A stretch of 64,000 nt of DNA from NCBI GenBank assembly GCA_949317995.1, contig OX439036.1, positions 6,924,356 through 6,988,355 of the forward strand, in the 5' to 3' direction. How positions within the stretch are numbered: position 1 is the stretch's first letter; each line of letters begins with the position of its first letter. The notes below the pieces were generated by a model. That model had not been told where the DNA came from, searched no databases, and was given only the letters and a program-made list of their open reading frames with translations. Positions 33,157 through 41,819 of the stretch are shown in pieces. This DNA comes from Acholoe squamosa. Lineage: Eukaryota > Annelida > Polychaeta > Phyllodocida > Polynoidae. A program made the position numbers and the translations under genes.

Positions 33157-35583
33157 AGAAAAAAAATACAATAAATAAAAAAACTCAAAAGAGGAGTAAT
33201 TATCATAATGATTTCATGTATGTTATGGCAATTGTCTGTTATAGGACAATACCTTATAATTACAAGCAGTTGGTGTATTGTCCCTTGGGTACAACTGAGC
33301 TTCTATAGTTTTTCAGTGGTTTCCCTAGACATGTACGAATCCATGTAGATTTTCAACAGAAAATTGGCATTCAAACGTCTGTACTCAAAATATGACAATA
33401 TTGGTTAATTGTGTCTGACAATGTGCACAGTGGCAGCAATGTACCAGCGTACCTTGTGTATAAGGGGAACATCCGCAAAGATTGGGTGTACTTCGCCTTG
33501 TGGAACCTTCCCAAATGCAGGGTGTGTCTTACAGAAGTCTATTTACATTACGGATGAATTAGTGCTGGTCTAAATCAAGCCATACACTGGGAAAAAATGT
33601 TGTCAAAATAACAGTTAACTCCCTGTCCCACAATGGCCAGAGATTTTATCATTATTTTGGCATTTCCTTGTGACACTGTGCTTAACTGCACTGCCACCTG
33701 GGGCTCCATTGTAGAAGCTACATTGCTTTACTGCAAGATGATTATGGCAGCTTACTGTTAAGAGTTATGAGGATGCCTGCTACATTCAAATATTATTTCT
33801 GAGAGTGTAGGCTATATCTATCACAAAGGTTTATCTCAAAGTGAAGATGTGATTCATACATGGATAGTCACCTTAAATATGTGGTATCATGGTTTATGTC
33901 ATGGCTGATACGAACGTCACCATAGATTAGTACTAGAACCGCCGTATTCAATGGGGGGCATTGAATACAATGTGTCCGTATTCAATGGGTGTCCGCCATC
34001 TTTGATTTTGAACAGATCTGAGCTGTTTTTCTTTATTTAAAAGCAAAATAACCCCCTAGGTCATGACATAAATGCAAATGTCCACTTCCATGGCATGTTT
34101 TACATCGTATTACAAAATATCCCATGGTCGTGGACATTTGCTTATGTATCCCTGTTAACCCTTACAGGGCTGCTGATGCATTAATTGTGCATCATGATGC
34201 ATGAGTGCAGAGTGCATCATGATGACCCTACTAGATTGATACACTCCTGAATGGGTTAGCATGATGCTCTAATGCACTACAAGTGGGTACATGTTCCAAC
34301 TCAGAATTGGTACATCATGATGCTTACGGAATATGGAATAAAAACCTAGAGCCTGTAGAGTTTATAGGCCAGGAATCTTAGATAAAAATAGGTCTCAAGT
34401 TTAAACAAATTCAAAAGTGGCAGTGGTAAATATACAATTGTATGTGGAAAGGACATGCTGTTAAAATGTTTAATATTTGTTCAAATAGATAACCAAGTTG
34501 TTTATAGGAGGATGCATTTATTCAAGTATTTATTACATTTAAGTGTTGATCTTGCTGTTTCTCAGATTGGGTATATTGGATATAATATAAATACTTACAA
34601 TGGAAAATGCTGAAGAGGTATCACAATATATAACAAATTGCAATTTGTACAATTTTACCATGAGCTACAAACTGAATGGCAGATACTCTTGAATAAAATA
34701 TGTTTTCTAACAAATGTTTTGGAAGTTTTTTTGTAACATCTGCAGAGGTATTGAATGGGAAATAATGACTCAAGCATACATATGACAGCAAAAGTCAACA
34801 CCCCTTATTTTGAACAATTCCCCAGGTGGAATGAGGAATGGAAGAAAATCCTAAGCTTATGTGGGAGTTTTAAGCGTTTCACGGCAACTAATGCAAAGCC
34901 GCATCATGCCCTTTGCCTGCCATGATACACCAACATCCTGCTAACCCTCTAGGGGTGTATCAGACCCACAGGGTTGGTTTGATGCAGTATTACTGCCCAG
35001 GGGAGTAACTCACCATGGCTGCATTCATGCATCATGATGAACAATGGGTGCGGTGCATTTATGCATTAGTAGCCATGTGTGACGCTGACTAGGAGGTTTG
35101 CCCAACTGCATGTTTAGGTCAGTCCAACAGAAATAAAAGTAAGTTAAATCGGTTTCTCTCTTTCTCCCTAGATGCCGAATCATGGATGAGACATTGGTTC
35201 ATGAACAGGATGTGAAGTGGGTCATTCCTACAGCCGAGCAGGAGTTCAAAGAGGCACATAAAGATGCACAGGACCTCACACTGGGTTATGACCCACTGGA
35301 GGACTGGAAGTCTGCTCAACAAGAACAACAGCAGCAACATCAGCATCAGCAGTGGCAGCAGCAGCAACATCAGTATCAGCAGCAATTACAGCAGATCCAA
35401 CAACAGAGGCAGCAGCAACAGCAGCAGCAGCAACAGCATCAGCAGCAACAGCTGCAAGAGCTGCAGCAATATCGCGGGGAGATAGCGAGGCTGCCTCTAC
35501 CACTGCAGGGTTTACAGCAGCAATTACAGCAGATCCAACAACAGAGGCAGCAGCAACAGCAGCAACAGCAACAACAGCAGTAG
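20665..35583 (+). CDS. RNF216: RBR-type E3 ubiquitin ligase, RNF216/TRIAD3-like, with alternative last exons
   Basis: Constant exons: 20665-21028, 21829-21995, 22920-23041, 23176-23384, 24292-24423, 25304-25479, 26561-26820, 29978-30229. All junctions have GT-AG and the reading phase carries through. One of three last exons follows (31710-31869, 32417-32615 or 35172-35583), giving products of 613, 626 or 697 residues. Order: basic low-complexity N-terminus (1-121), a UBA-like helical part (about 135-180), RING1 (ECGVCVDTYLQEDMLACPSG, from about 354), IBR (CPSC...CENPHC...FCQDKAHPPFTC) and RING2 (KCFKCKQRFVKAGGCNRMVC), whose GGC cysteine, about residue 528, is the expected catalytic one. RBR ligases pass ubiquitin through that cysteine to substrates. 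The family call rests on RING1/IBR style and the AxxIRKCxKC segment. The intron upstream of 20660 implies a non-coding first exon further left. Confidence 0.88.
21352..21491. mobile_element. MITE-like element of the TGACGTCA family (intron 1)
   Basis: Ends TAGGGACCATCTACAAATGA and TGACGTCATTTGTGGAGGAC, then CCCCTA, are inverted partners. 140 bp, non-coding. A half copy with the left end GGGGCCATCCATAAATGACG follows at 21509. Confidence 0.65.
21829..21995 (+). CDS. RBR ligase exon 2 (UBA-like segment)
   Basis: Acceptor AG at 21827-21828, donor GTATGT. Encodes LTPSERLENEVNELLCTFGD followed by CDPEHVRTKLELLTG, a pattern like the helical segments that precede RING1 in RNF216 proteins. A nearby alternative acceptor three bases upstream would add one codon. 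Confidence 0.8.
22024..22132. repeat. GCATCATG-type dispersed repeat (intron 2)
   Basis: The words 'aacccttt', GGGCTGCTGATGCATTAATG, 'gcatcatgcccat' and 'gggctacactaatgcatcat' place it in the family seen at 1-1450 and 34158. Confidence 0.6.
22236..22776. repeat. 44 bp minisatellite in intron 2
   Basis: About twelve copies of a unit running ATATTCCCCATACTCCAGGT, 'acaccaggtccttattaatgtgct'. The open frames over it simply translate the unit. Confidence 0.92.
22920..23041 (+). CDS. RBR ligase exon 3
   Basis: Acceptor CCGTAG, donor GTAAGA. Encodes VYQDLAGGGYPTLKERLQRN and a charged helix ending LLIK(R). Phase 0 in, phase 2 out. Confidence 0.8.
23176..23384 (+). CDS. RBR ligase exon 4
   Basis: Acceptor TTGTAG, donor GTGAGT. 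Encodes YSDTEGLMQQSRKRTAEGRN followed by YLPVPYIKRVIDKHPDVTAS, with no stop. Phase 2 in, phase 1 out. Confidence 0.85.
23961..24077. repeat. Long hairpin in intron 4
   Basis: The core TATATAGACAACAGGCTGT (23998-24016) is perfectly complementary to 24020-24038 with a three-base loop ATG. An outer imperfect stem pairs 'taagtgagataaacacc' with 'ggtgtttatctaccactta'. The total is about 117 bp. It may be a foldback transposon or a hairpin RNA precursor. The 128-codon minus-strand frame across it has no recognised motif. Confidence 0.7.
24292..24423 (+). CDS. RBR ligase exon 5
   Basis: Acceptor CATTAAAG, donor GTAGGT. Encodes a basic stretch (PRAHGRRGTYLLKPRTEP) and then CPEFTWDSLYIEKQPEIQ. Phase 1 in and out. 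Confidence 0.85.
24556..24900 (+). pseudogene. DIRS/YR-type reverse transcriptase fragment (intron 5)
   Basis: One frame reads DSVDYKAFKMESCQTALDMV, then YLASLGLSDAHYSIPITEEH, and the next frame continues ALYQFTCLPNELALALRPLF. This matches the block 'sLDLkDAYySiPI...LYQFtCLPNGLa.APR.FT' of DIRS-like RT. The change of frame near 24755 and the loss of the rest show that it is a short decayed fragment. It is not an exon of the ligase. Confidence 0.6.
25045..25255. repeat. TATAAGGCGCACC-type dispersed repeat (intron 5)
   Basis: The words 'aataaggcacacc', 'ctataaggcgcacccc' and 'ctatacgacacgcca' recur in related form at 30258-30535 and 43708-43850, often with 'gattttcaaaattcgaa'. Confidence 0.5.
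25304..25479 (+). CDS. RBR ligase exon 6 (first half of RING1)
   Basis: Acceptor AATATCAG, donor GTAGGT. Encodes YKERQEASKTLRYMKAKSLG and the zinc ligands C-G-V-C, ACPSGHQYCNSC. Phase 1 in, phase 0 out. Confidence 0.92.
25845..26327. repeat. About 40 bp minisatellite in intron 6
   Basis: Twelve copies of a unit like AAAAAGGTAAATTTTACAGG, 'aaaagggccacatgttgct', varying in A-run length. The Lys/Gly-rich and reverse frames are artefacts. Confidence 0.92.
26561..26820 (+). CDS. RBR ligase exon 7 (end of RING1, IBR start)
   Basis: Acceptor TCACTCAG, donor GTAGGG. Encodes FPCLHLECPQHYDLHILSQA, then the IBR ligands CPSCSYAVVY and CENPHC. Phase 0 in, phase 2 out. Confidence 0.92.
26880..27072. repeat. 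Dispersed repeat, third copy (intron 7)
   Basis: 'aaaattgctgccgggcc', 'ttgccagactacaggaccgaatg', 'gatcaatccgggcc' and 'tttttgtatagact' match the copies at 2246 and 2825. Confidence 0.6.
27510..29504 (+). mobile_element. Non-LTR retrotransposon with long RT frame (intron 7)
   Basis: A 664-residue frame on the same strand as the host gene. In order it carries an N-terminal linker, KNWRPITLLPLPGKLLEKII, FGFRPNRGTSDAV, FIDFCKAFDCVHHPTLI, FGVPQGSILGPLLF, YADDVVLYV (catalytic YADD intact) and SYPYLGVELDGKF, and ends SAYYRGVKMWDQLD...RFKNAI. Full ORF2 proteins of Jockey/CR1-type elements also have an N-terminal AP endonuclease, absent here, so the copy is 5'-truncated within or after that domain. 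The element runs on to about 29890, ending in GTTGAAATAAATAATAATAA, an (AAT)n tail. Two copies of 'tatggatagcattcatagca' lie at the frame's start. Confidence 0.9.
29978..30229 (+). CDS. RBR ligase exon 8 (IBR end and RING2)
   Basis: Acceptor CTTCACAG, donor GTGGGT. Encodes FCQDKAHPPFTC, a helix, then RING2 KCFKCKQRFVKAGGCNRMVC, CPNC..., CYVCGQQLDTGYGHYNNENE and a split Arg codon. The last RING2 cysteine is not in this exon but in each of the alternative last exons. Phase 2 in and out. Confidence 0.93.
30258..30535. repeat. TATAAGGTGCACC-type dispersed repeat with inverted ends
   Basis: The start 'gtgtgataacccacgtataaggtgcac' and the end GGTGCACCTTATATGCGAGG, 'tattatgat' are inverted partners, so this copy (about 280 bp) has both ends. 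The centre has 'gaattttgaaaatccattgattag'. Confidence 0.55.
30536..31709. other. Intron before the first alternative last exon
   Basis: A direct duplication 'cccacccactctgaaactgcttc' lies near 31010-31055. No other gene was recognised. Confidence 0.4.
31710..31869 (+). CDS. RBR ligase alternative last exon A
   Basis: The acceptor CTTACCCACAG ends at 31709. The exon begins G-TGT, completing Arg and giving Cys, then RETNEILIHEQELSKVIPKA, EQEFKQTHTE, LDYDPLVNWKLHIY and TGA at 31867-31869. The Cys is the likely last zinc ligand of RING2. The helical HEQ...AEQEF segment and the DYDPL..WK end are shared with exons B and C. AATAAA at 32360-32365 could end this transcript. Confidence 0.8.
32417..32615 (+). 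CDS. RBR ligase alternative last exon B
   Basis: The acceptor GCTCCAG ends at 32416. The exon begins A-TGC (Arg, Cys), then RILDETLVHEQDVTRVIPTA, EQEFKEAHKEAQDLTLGYDP, LEDWKSA and a Pro/Ala/Gly/Phe-rich tail APTPAPIPPPAFGGFGAF, then TAA. Same phase as exon A. It is closer to exon C than to A. Confidence 0.82.
33103..33152. repeat. (AT)n microsatellite
   Basis: 25 AT units. Confidence 0.95.
34158..34330. repeat. GCATCATG-type dispersed repeat
   Basis: 'acagggctgctgatgcatta', 'gcatcatgatgaccctac' and 'acactcctgaatgggttagcatgatg' are family words. A second copy is at 34890-35072. Confidence 0.6.
35172..35583 (+). CDS. RBR ligase alternative last exon C, polyglutamine tail
   Basis: The acceptor TTTCTCCCTAG ends at 35171. 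The exon begins A-TGC (Arg, Cys), then RIMDETLVHEQDVKWVIPTA, EQEFKEAHKDAQDLTLGYDP and LEDWKSA, and then about 83 residues dominated by Gln with some His, Leu, Arg and Ile until TAG at 35581-35583. The first 53 codons are nearly identical to exon B, while the tail is CAG/CAA repeat. A tail of this kind is disordered and aggregation-prone in known polyQ proteins. The AATAAA at 37427-37432 after the repeat array could end the transcript. Confidence 0.8.
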
Positions 35584-37400
35584 CACCAGCACCAGCAGCA
35601 CCAGCAACATCAACAGCCACAACAACAGCAGTAACAGTAACAGCATGGACAACAGCAGAATCAGCAGTGGCAACAACAACAACAACAGCTCTAGCAATAT
35701 CACGGGGAGATGGCAAGGCTGCCTCAACGGCCTCAGGAGTTACGACGGCAATTGAAACAGCAGCAGATCCAACAACAGCAACAGCTTCAGCAGCAGCTAC
35801 AGCAGCAACAGCAGCAGCAGTAACAGCAGCAGCAACAACAGCAGCAGCATCAGCAGAACAAGTAACAGCAGCAGCAGCAACAACAGCAGCAGAAGCAACA
35901 GCAGCAGCAGTAACAACAGCAGCAGCAGTAACAGCAGCAGCAACAGCAAGAGCAGCTGCAGTAACAGCAGCAGCTACAGCAGCAACAGCAGCAGCAGTAA
36001 CAGCAGCAGCAACAGCAACAGCAGCAGCAGTAACAGCAGCAGCAACAGCAGCTGCAGCATCAGCAGAACAAGTAACAGCAGCAGCAACAACAGCAGCAGA
36101 AGCAACAGCAGCAGCAGCAGTATCAGCAGCAGCAGCAGTAACAGCAGCAGCAGTAACAACATCAGTAACAACAGCAGCAGTAACAGCAGCAGCAGCAGTA
36201 ACAACAGCAGCAGTAACAGCAGCAGCAGTAACAACAGCAGCAGTAACAGCTGCAGTAACAGCAGCTGCAGTAACAGCAGCAGCAGTAACAGCAGCAGCAG
36301 TGGTTACAGCAGCAGCAGTAACAACAGCAGCAGTAACAGCAGCAACAGTAACAGCAGCAACGGCAGCTGCAGCAATAGCAGCTGCAGTAGCAACAATAGC
36401 AACAGTAGCAGCAACAGCAATGGGAGCAGGCAGTAACAGCATTGGCAACAACTGCAACAAAAGATTGACCAACATTGCGAGGAGCAGATACAGTGCCAGT
36501 TATTTCAGCAGCAAATAGAGCTGTGATGACTTATCTGACAACAAATGGAGCAACAGCAGCAAGGGATGGAGCACGGCCTCAGGAGTTAGAACGGCAATTG
36601 AAACAGCAGCAGATCCAACAACAGCAACAGCTTCAGCAGCAGCTACAGCAGCAACAGCAGCAGCAGTAACAGCAGCAGCAACAACAGCAGCAGCATCAGC
36701 AGAACAAGTAACAGCAGCAGCAGCAACAACAGCAGCAGAAGCAACAGCAGTAGCAGTAACAACAGCAGCAGCAGTAACAGCAGCAGCAACAGCAAGAGCA
36801 GCTGCAGTAACAGCAGCAGCTACAGCAGCAACAGCAGCAGCAGTAACAGCAGCAGCAACAGCAACAGCAGCAGCAGTAACAGCAGCAGCAACAGCAGCTG
36901 CAGCATCAGCAGAACAAGTAACAGCAGCAGCAACAACAGCAGCAGAAGCAACAGCAGCAGCAGCAGTATCAGCAGCAGCAGCAGTAACAGCAGCAGCAGT
37001 AACAACATCAGTAACAACAGCAGCAGTAACAGCAGCAGCAGTAACAACAGCAGCAGTAACAGCAGCAGCAGTAACAGCTGCAGTAACGGCAGCTGCAGTA
37101 ACAGCAGCAGCAGTAACAGCAGCAGCAGTGGTTACAGCAGCAGCAGTAAAAACAGCAGCAGTAACAGCAGCAACAGTAACAGCAGCAACGGCAGCTGCAG
37201 CAATAGCAGCTGCAGTAGCAACAATAGCAACAGTAGCAGCAACAGCAATGGGAGCAGGCAGTAACAGCATTGGCAACAACTGCAACAAAAGATTGACCAA
37301 CATTGCGAGGAGCAGATACAGTGCCAGTTATTTCAGCAGCAAATAGAGCTGTGATGACTTATCTGACAACAAATGGAGCAACAGCAGCAAGTGATGGAGC
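35320..37400. repeat. CAG-rich compound repeat with an internal duplication of about 830 bp
   Basis: About 2 kb of CAG, CAA, TAA and CAT triplets. The block from CCTCAGGAGTTACGACGGCA (35731) to 'acaacaaatggagcaacagcagcaa' (36563) recurs from 36577 to 37391. Frequent 'cagcagtaacag' breaks put TAA in the glutamine frame after 35583. The long Ala/Val/Thr frames on both strands are products of the GCA/GTA/ACA reading of the repeat. Confidence 0.93.
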
Positions 37401-37426
37401 AGCAACACTATGTAATTAAAATCATG

Positions 37427-37432
37427 AATAAA
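37427..37432 (+). terminator. Polyadenylation signal candidate for the polyQ isoform
   Basis: AATAAA shortly after the CAG-rich repeat ends, on the gene's strand. Confidence 0.45.
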
Positions 37433-38714
37433 TGGTTATAATTTACAAAACCAAAACAATGAAGCAATGGCAAAAATCACTGACACCAGCAAAACCAATG
37501 GCGATTGTAGTACCAAACCTCCGGAGGTAGGAATATCAGAAGCAACAGGGTGCAAATCTTGAGTTCTGCACCATTTTACAAAATAGCCGAATAAAAACTG
37601 TCCCTCAATTACCATGTGCATATATGACTAGATTTGATATGAGGACACCTTATGTAATAGTTGTCATACACATCAATACCTATCCATGAATATTCATACC
37701 GTCATGCTTATTGCCATTGAGGTAATATTGGTTTATAATTGAATGTAAGAAGAAAGCCAAATGACGATGTCTGTTTATAGAAAATGAAATTTAAAATTCA
37801 GTAAAGTTATTTTAAACCAGATTGTAGCTACATCATCCCTCTTTTTAACCTGTAAATCTCCAGGCGGCCTTGGAGAGCCTGACCCACAAGTTCTGCAATT
37901 CCTGGGTGGCATGGTAGAGTAAATCCAGGCCTAATTGCAGGCCACTCCACAGGAAAAATTGGGGATCCACCCAAACAATATGGTGGTCCTTCTCCTTAGT
38001 GTGGCTACCTGGGACAAGTGAACTAACATGTGAGTATGCAGGCCTGCCCCCCGCCCCCCCCCCCAGGTGACCAAATGGGTGAGTCCTGGTGTAGAACACC
38101 TGATATTGTAGACACTGCTATACATATTTACCATTGAAATAAACCTGTACCATGATAGTTTTAACACGCAAATAGACATGCGACAACTCCAATCTAGTTG
38201 TGGCGAATATTTTATTGGACCTGGCCAATAAACACACATAACCAAGCCTAAGTAAGTAACACAAAAAAGAAGAAAAAAATCTCCAATGCAAATATGGTGG
38301 TCTTCCCTGGGGCTAGGCAACATCACCAAAGACAAAGGCTACCAGTGAATGAACCTTACACATACCTGTACATAAGTAGTGACATCTGGTGAGGCAATTG
38401 GGAACAGCTCATGTCAATTTATCACCACGTATATGTGCGCATATCTAGCTTGTTGCTAAATCTTAATGGCCAGGATAGGGCCTCAGGGCGCAGGCCCCAA
38501 TAGCCTGCCCTAATCTTAGTTTCCTAAATGTGAAAGACTTTTTCAAATCGGCAAATCAGAAGCAAAGATAAGGCCAAACTTGTAAAATTGTCTTTTATTA
38601 GATATATATTTTTTTTTCAATTTCTTCTACGTTTTGCAATGTATAATGAAGTTTATTAGTGTTTATTAAAAATACAATATTCATGTGGTCTGCATGAGGG
38701 AGAAGTGGGGCCCT
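37433..38714. other. Intergenic stretch
   Basis: Minus-strand frames at 37845-38335 have no recognised motif. The words 'atatggtggtccttctcctt' and 'atatggtggtcttccctggg' hint at an old duplication. Confidence 0.4.
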
Positions 38715-38880
38715 TGATGGGGGGTCCCAATGTCCCATGTCGATTTTAAGAAATGGCTATGTCACCATGTCGATTTTAAGAATTGGCTATGTCCCTGTGT
38801 CGACTTTAAGGAATTGGCCATGTCTCTAGGCCAAAAAATGCTCAAGTCGCCATGTCGAATTTAGGGGTCTAGAGCCATAG
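38715..38880 (+). repeat. GTCACATGTCGATTTTAAG-type dispersed repeat
   Basis: Begins 'gatggggggtcccaatgtcccatgtcgattttaag' and ends 'catgtcgaatttaggggtctag', the same ends as the copy at 58085-58332 but shorter. Confidence 0.6.
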
Positions 38881-39199
38881 AAATGGCCTGCACAACATGC
38901 CAGGATGCTGGCCACCTTGGCCTTAGTTGCGAAATAAAAAGACATGCCCCAATGCAGTGTCGGTGAGTATGGACTATTCTGCCCTCCTTTAGAGCATCAT
39001 GAAGACCTATATATATATATATCTGCAACATGAGTCTAAAATAAGCACCCCTTATATGGTAAAGATATATTCACATCTAAGAGATCTGGTTCCTCAGCTA
39101 TAAGGCGTTGTTGAATACGGACAGCCTCACCTCGGTGAATACGATGCAAATTTATTCCCTGGTCATGGACATTTGCTTATTTCCTGGGGGTGTAAATTG

Positions 39200-39361
39200 G
39201 ACAGAAACAAGAAAAATGTGGCAAGGACCACGGATAGGAGTTGCCACAGATGATGTCACGGCGGCTGCATGACCTCACTAGTGCTGCATAGGCAATCCGA
39301 AAACATAATGGAGTTGCATGGTCGCCACGCTCCCGGCAGCTTACGCGGCTTGCAACTCTAA
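39200..39361. repeat. Dispersed repeat shared with 9577-9711
   Basis: 'gcaaggaccacggataggagttgccac' to 'gctcccggcagcttacgcggcttgcaactc' matches the earlier copy at high identity. GAGTTGCA and TGCAACTC words make weak inverted ends. Confidence 0.7.
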
Positions 39362-39380
39362 ACTAGTGTGTTATACTGTA

Positions 39381-39660
39381 TTATCCTCTGCCCGAAATGA
39401 GGCCAAACCCCTGAACACAGCACCGCCTGCTGATAAAGCCGCCAATGGTAATCTTTTCTTCACAGTGAGACCTTGATAATCTGGGCAGACAAATATTGTC
39501 ATTAAATGATAGAGAGATATAACATCCCAGACCTCCACCAACCACAGGTTCTAGTGGATTTAATTGGTAGCTATCATTTCTTACCAAGGTATAACCAGGA
39601 ATATAATATTGTGAGCTTGGCAGCACAGCATTTAACTTGGATGTTCATTCAAAAGGCTCT
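39381..39660 (-). pseudogene. AP-endonuclease fragment of a non-LTR retrotransposon
   Basis: The minus-strand frame reads YYIPGYTLVRNDSYQLNPLE, then VVGGGLGCYISLSFNDNICL, the 'i.gY...R.DR...GGGvg.Yi' segment of non-LTR endonucleases. Only about 80 codons remain and no catalytic GDFN box is seen. Confidence 0.5.
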
Positions 39661-40054
39661 GCCATCACTACCTATGCAGGGGAGAGGGGGGGCACTGTAC
39701 TTATAAAATTCAAGCTATAATTTGATCGTACAGAAACAGGTGACTTACCAGTTCCTAGGCCCAATGTGACTGACCAAAAGCTCTCATGCACCTCTTGTTC
39801 TCCTTTCAGCCCTCCTTGAGAAGAACCCTTCTAAATATAAACATGGGTGATGCACTTGAAGACATTTCATGGTCAAGTGCACCCAACAGGGTATATATAA
39901 TTAGCTGAACCCCAGTGTAGCCACTCTTGAGAGAACGAGTTTTTTCACTGCTATTTTTTACCTTCCACTGCTATTTTTTCTCTGTGGACCTGTTGCCACT
40001 CTGTACAGTTGTTAGCTGCTTTGGCTTCCGTAAAAGTCGTGGCCATATGGCATG
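39661..40054. other. Non-genic stretch
   Basis: A direct repeat 'cactgctattttt(t)' lies at 39948-39975. Nothing else was recognised, although part may be the body of the SINE whose head lies at 40055. Confidence 0.35.
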
Positions 40055-40125
40055 GGTGAGGGGTGAACTCACAATGTTCTGATTACAAACCCTTTGTTTC
40101 TACCAATGAGGCCACTTAGTCAGCT
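40055..40125 (-). mobile_element. tRNA-Thr-like SINE head
   Basis: On the minus strand, TGGCCTCATTGG (40114-40103) fits a polymerase III A box and GTGAGTTCACC (40072-40062) fits a B box. Between them, 'tttgtaatcagaacattgtgagttc' resembles the anticodon-to-T-arm part of tRNA-Thr(UGU). The acceptor stem is not intact, so this is a tRNA-derived SINE or tRNA pseudogene rather than a working tRNA gene. Confidence 0.5.
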
Positions 40126-40642
40126 GTCTGTGAGGGATGTATCTGCAGTATATATACGTGAGATACATCTTCATCGACCCAGCCTGAAGGGGTGGTTTTC
40201 TGCCCCTAAGGCCTTACCTTTGGGGGAGACTGCCACCCTAGGGGTGAAACAATGATAATGTATCCCTGGGAGTTCAGTTCTGTTTCTGTTTCATGTTATT
40301 ATGTTATAAAAATGCTTAGATTCGATGAATTTAGAAGTAAATAAGTCACTACTCGTTAGCAGCAACAGCAAGTAGCCATTTTGTCAATATTATGTTTCTT
40401 TTACTCCACAAAAGCATAGTCATATACCTGTGCTTTTGCGATAATTAAAGAGAAAAGGGGTGCTCACACCCTTCTTGTTTTCATCCAGTACCATAATACT
40501 AATGTAGTTGATGTTATTCACCATCACTGGTGGTCTTTAGCACTTTGTAGTGTCTCAATAAATCATGCTTATAGATCATCATGATGCATGGATTATACTT
40601 TGGAGAGTCTACTCACCAGGGCTGCATTCCTGCATCGTGGTA

Positions 40643-41817
40643 GGGTAAAGTGACCATGAGTCGTCCACCTGGGCCTCTTTACAACCTACTAGTTATTCTA
40701 GGATCTTTGTAACAGTGGGAAAACTTGCAGGGGTCATCTAAAAATGAATATAAATATTACCCAGATGCCTTACTCTTTCCCTCCAGTGATGTTACAACTT
40801 TCATACCCATAGTCATGGAGCTCTTTTATCACCCATAATTTAATAGATGTGAATTTTCATTCATCAGTACCATGAGTCGGCCACTGCGGTACCTTGAGTC
40901 AGCCACATCATAAAATGACTCAACTAATTCATAGTAAAGAGTGTACTTATGAAGCAATACAAGGAAAATGTTTATTCCCAGCTGAGTGATCTTGGTCAGA
41001 GTGTTTCTGTAATGATTTTACTAATTACAATGCTGATTATCATTGTTCCTTGGGTGAACATAAATTATAGCATACTTGTCCCCATTTATCAGCTGTCAGT
41101 TAGTGGCTGTCAATCTATCAGCAGACCTCTCTACCTGGTAGAATATAGTTGATTTTGTAGAAAAATAATGGATAGTGCTAGATTCACTTTCCCAAAGATG
41201 GAAAGATAGCAGGTGCTACAGCTCAACATATTCTATCAGTGTAAATAGCTTAAAACCCAATGAAATGGTCACTACTAAGTTCATTTTGGACCAAATAGTA
41301 ATAGTGGTCGACTCAAGGTACATGTATAGTGGCCGACTCAAGGTACATGTATTGCTCAAAGACACCTTGGGTCAGTCTTATCATACCATGAGTCAACTTC
41401 TACACAGCAGATTGTTGACTTTTGCACTGAACACTATAAAAGGAATAATTTCAAGTTAAATGATGTTTACAGAGTATGAATGCAATGCTTTATTCCAATT
41501 TTAGTTAGGTTTAACTCTGTTACTTGTTCAATATCACATTATCACTAATCTGTCATTTTGTTGCTGGAAAATCATCGGAAACCTATATCTGACTTCAAGA
41601 ATAATTTACAAACTCTAGTGTCATCCAGAGCTCCTAGAAGGTGCTAGACTTATTTTCCAAAGAAATACTAAGATAGCTTATAGCATATCTTGCTATATAG
41701 CACCAGTGCAAATAGCTTAGAATATACTAATATATTCATTAACACCTTAATTTTGTGCCCAAAACCGAGTGAAATGGCCAACTCAAGGTACCTGGACGAC
41801 TTAAGGTCACTCTACCC
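40643..41817. mobile_element. 1175 bp non-autonomous DNA transposon with TA target duplication
   Basis: The left end GGGTAAAGTGACCATGAGTC, 'gtcca' and the right end 'tggacgac' TTAAGGTCACTCTACCC are inverted repeats of about 25 bp with few mismatches. TA flanks both sides (40641-40642 and 41818-41819). Removing the element and one TA restores a minisatellite unit ('catcgtgg' + 'ta' + 'accagggctgc'). Subterminal words 'actcaaggtacatgta' and 'ggtaccttgagtc' repeat inside in both orientations. The two short frames (40949-41152 and 41175-41459) have no transposase motif. TA duplication suggests the Tc1/mariner superfamily, but this is inference. Confidence 0.78.
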
Positions 41818-41819
41818 TA

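Larger units (their letters stand above)
32616..35171. other. Interval between alternative last exons B and C
   Basis: Contains an (AT)n microsatellite (33103-33152), a small foldback at 34074-34141 (GCAAATGTCCAC against GTGGACATTTGC), two GCATCATG-family repeats (34158-34330 and 34890-35072) and candidate AATAAA signals (33170-33175). No other gene was recognised. Confidence 0.5.

Noticed and set aside
35276-37303. Long Ala/Val/Thr-rich and Leu-rich open frames on both strands
   Set aside because: They are other-frame readings of the CAG/GTA/ACA triplet repeat; stops are absent only because the repeat lacks them in those frames.
40055-40125. Functional tRNA-Thr gene
   Set aside because: The A and B boxes are recognisable but the acceptor and T stems do not pair properly; better explained as a SINE head.
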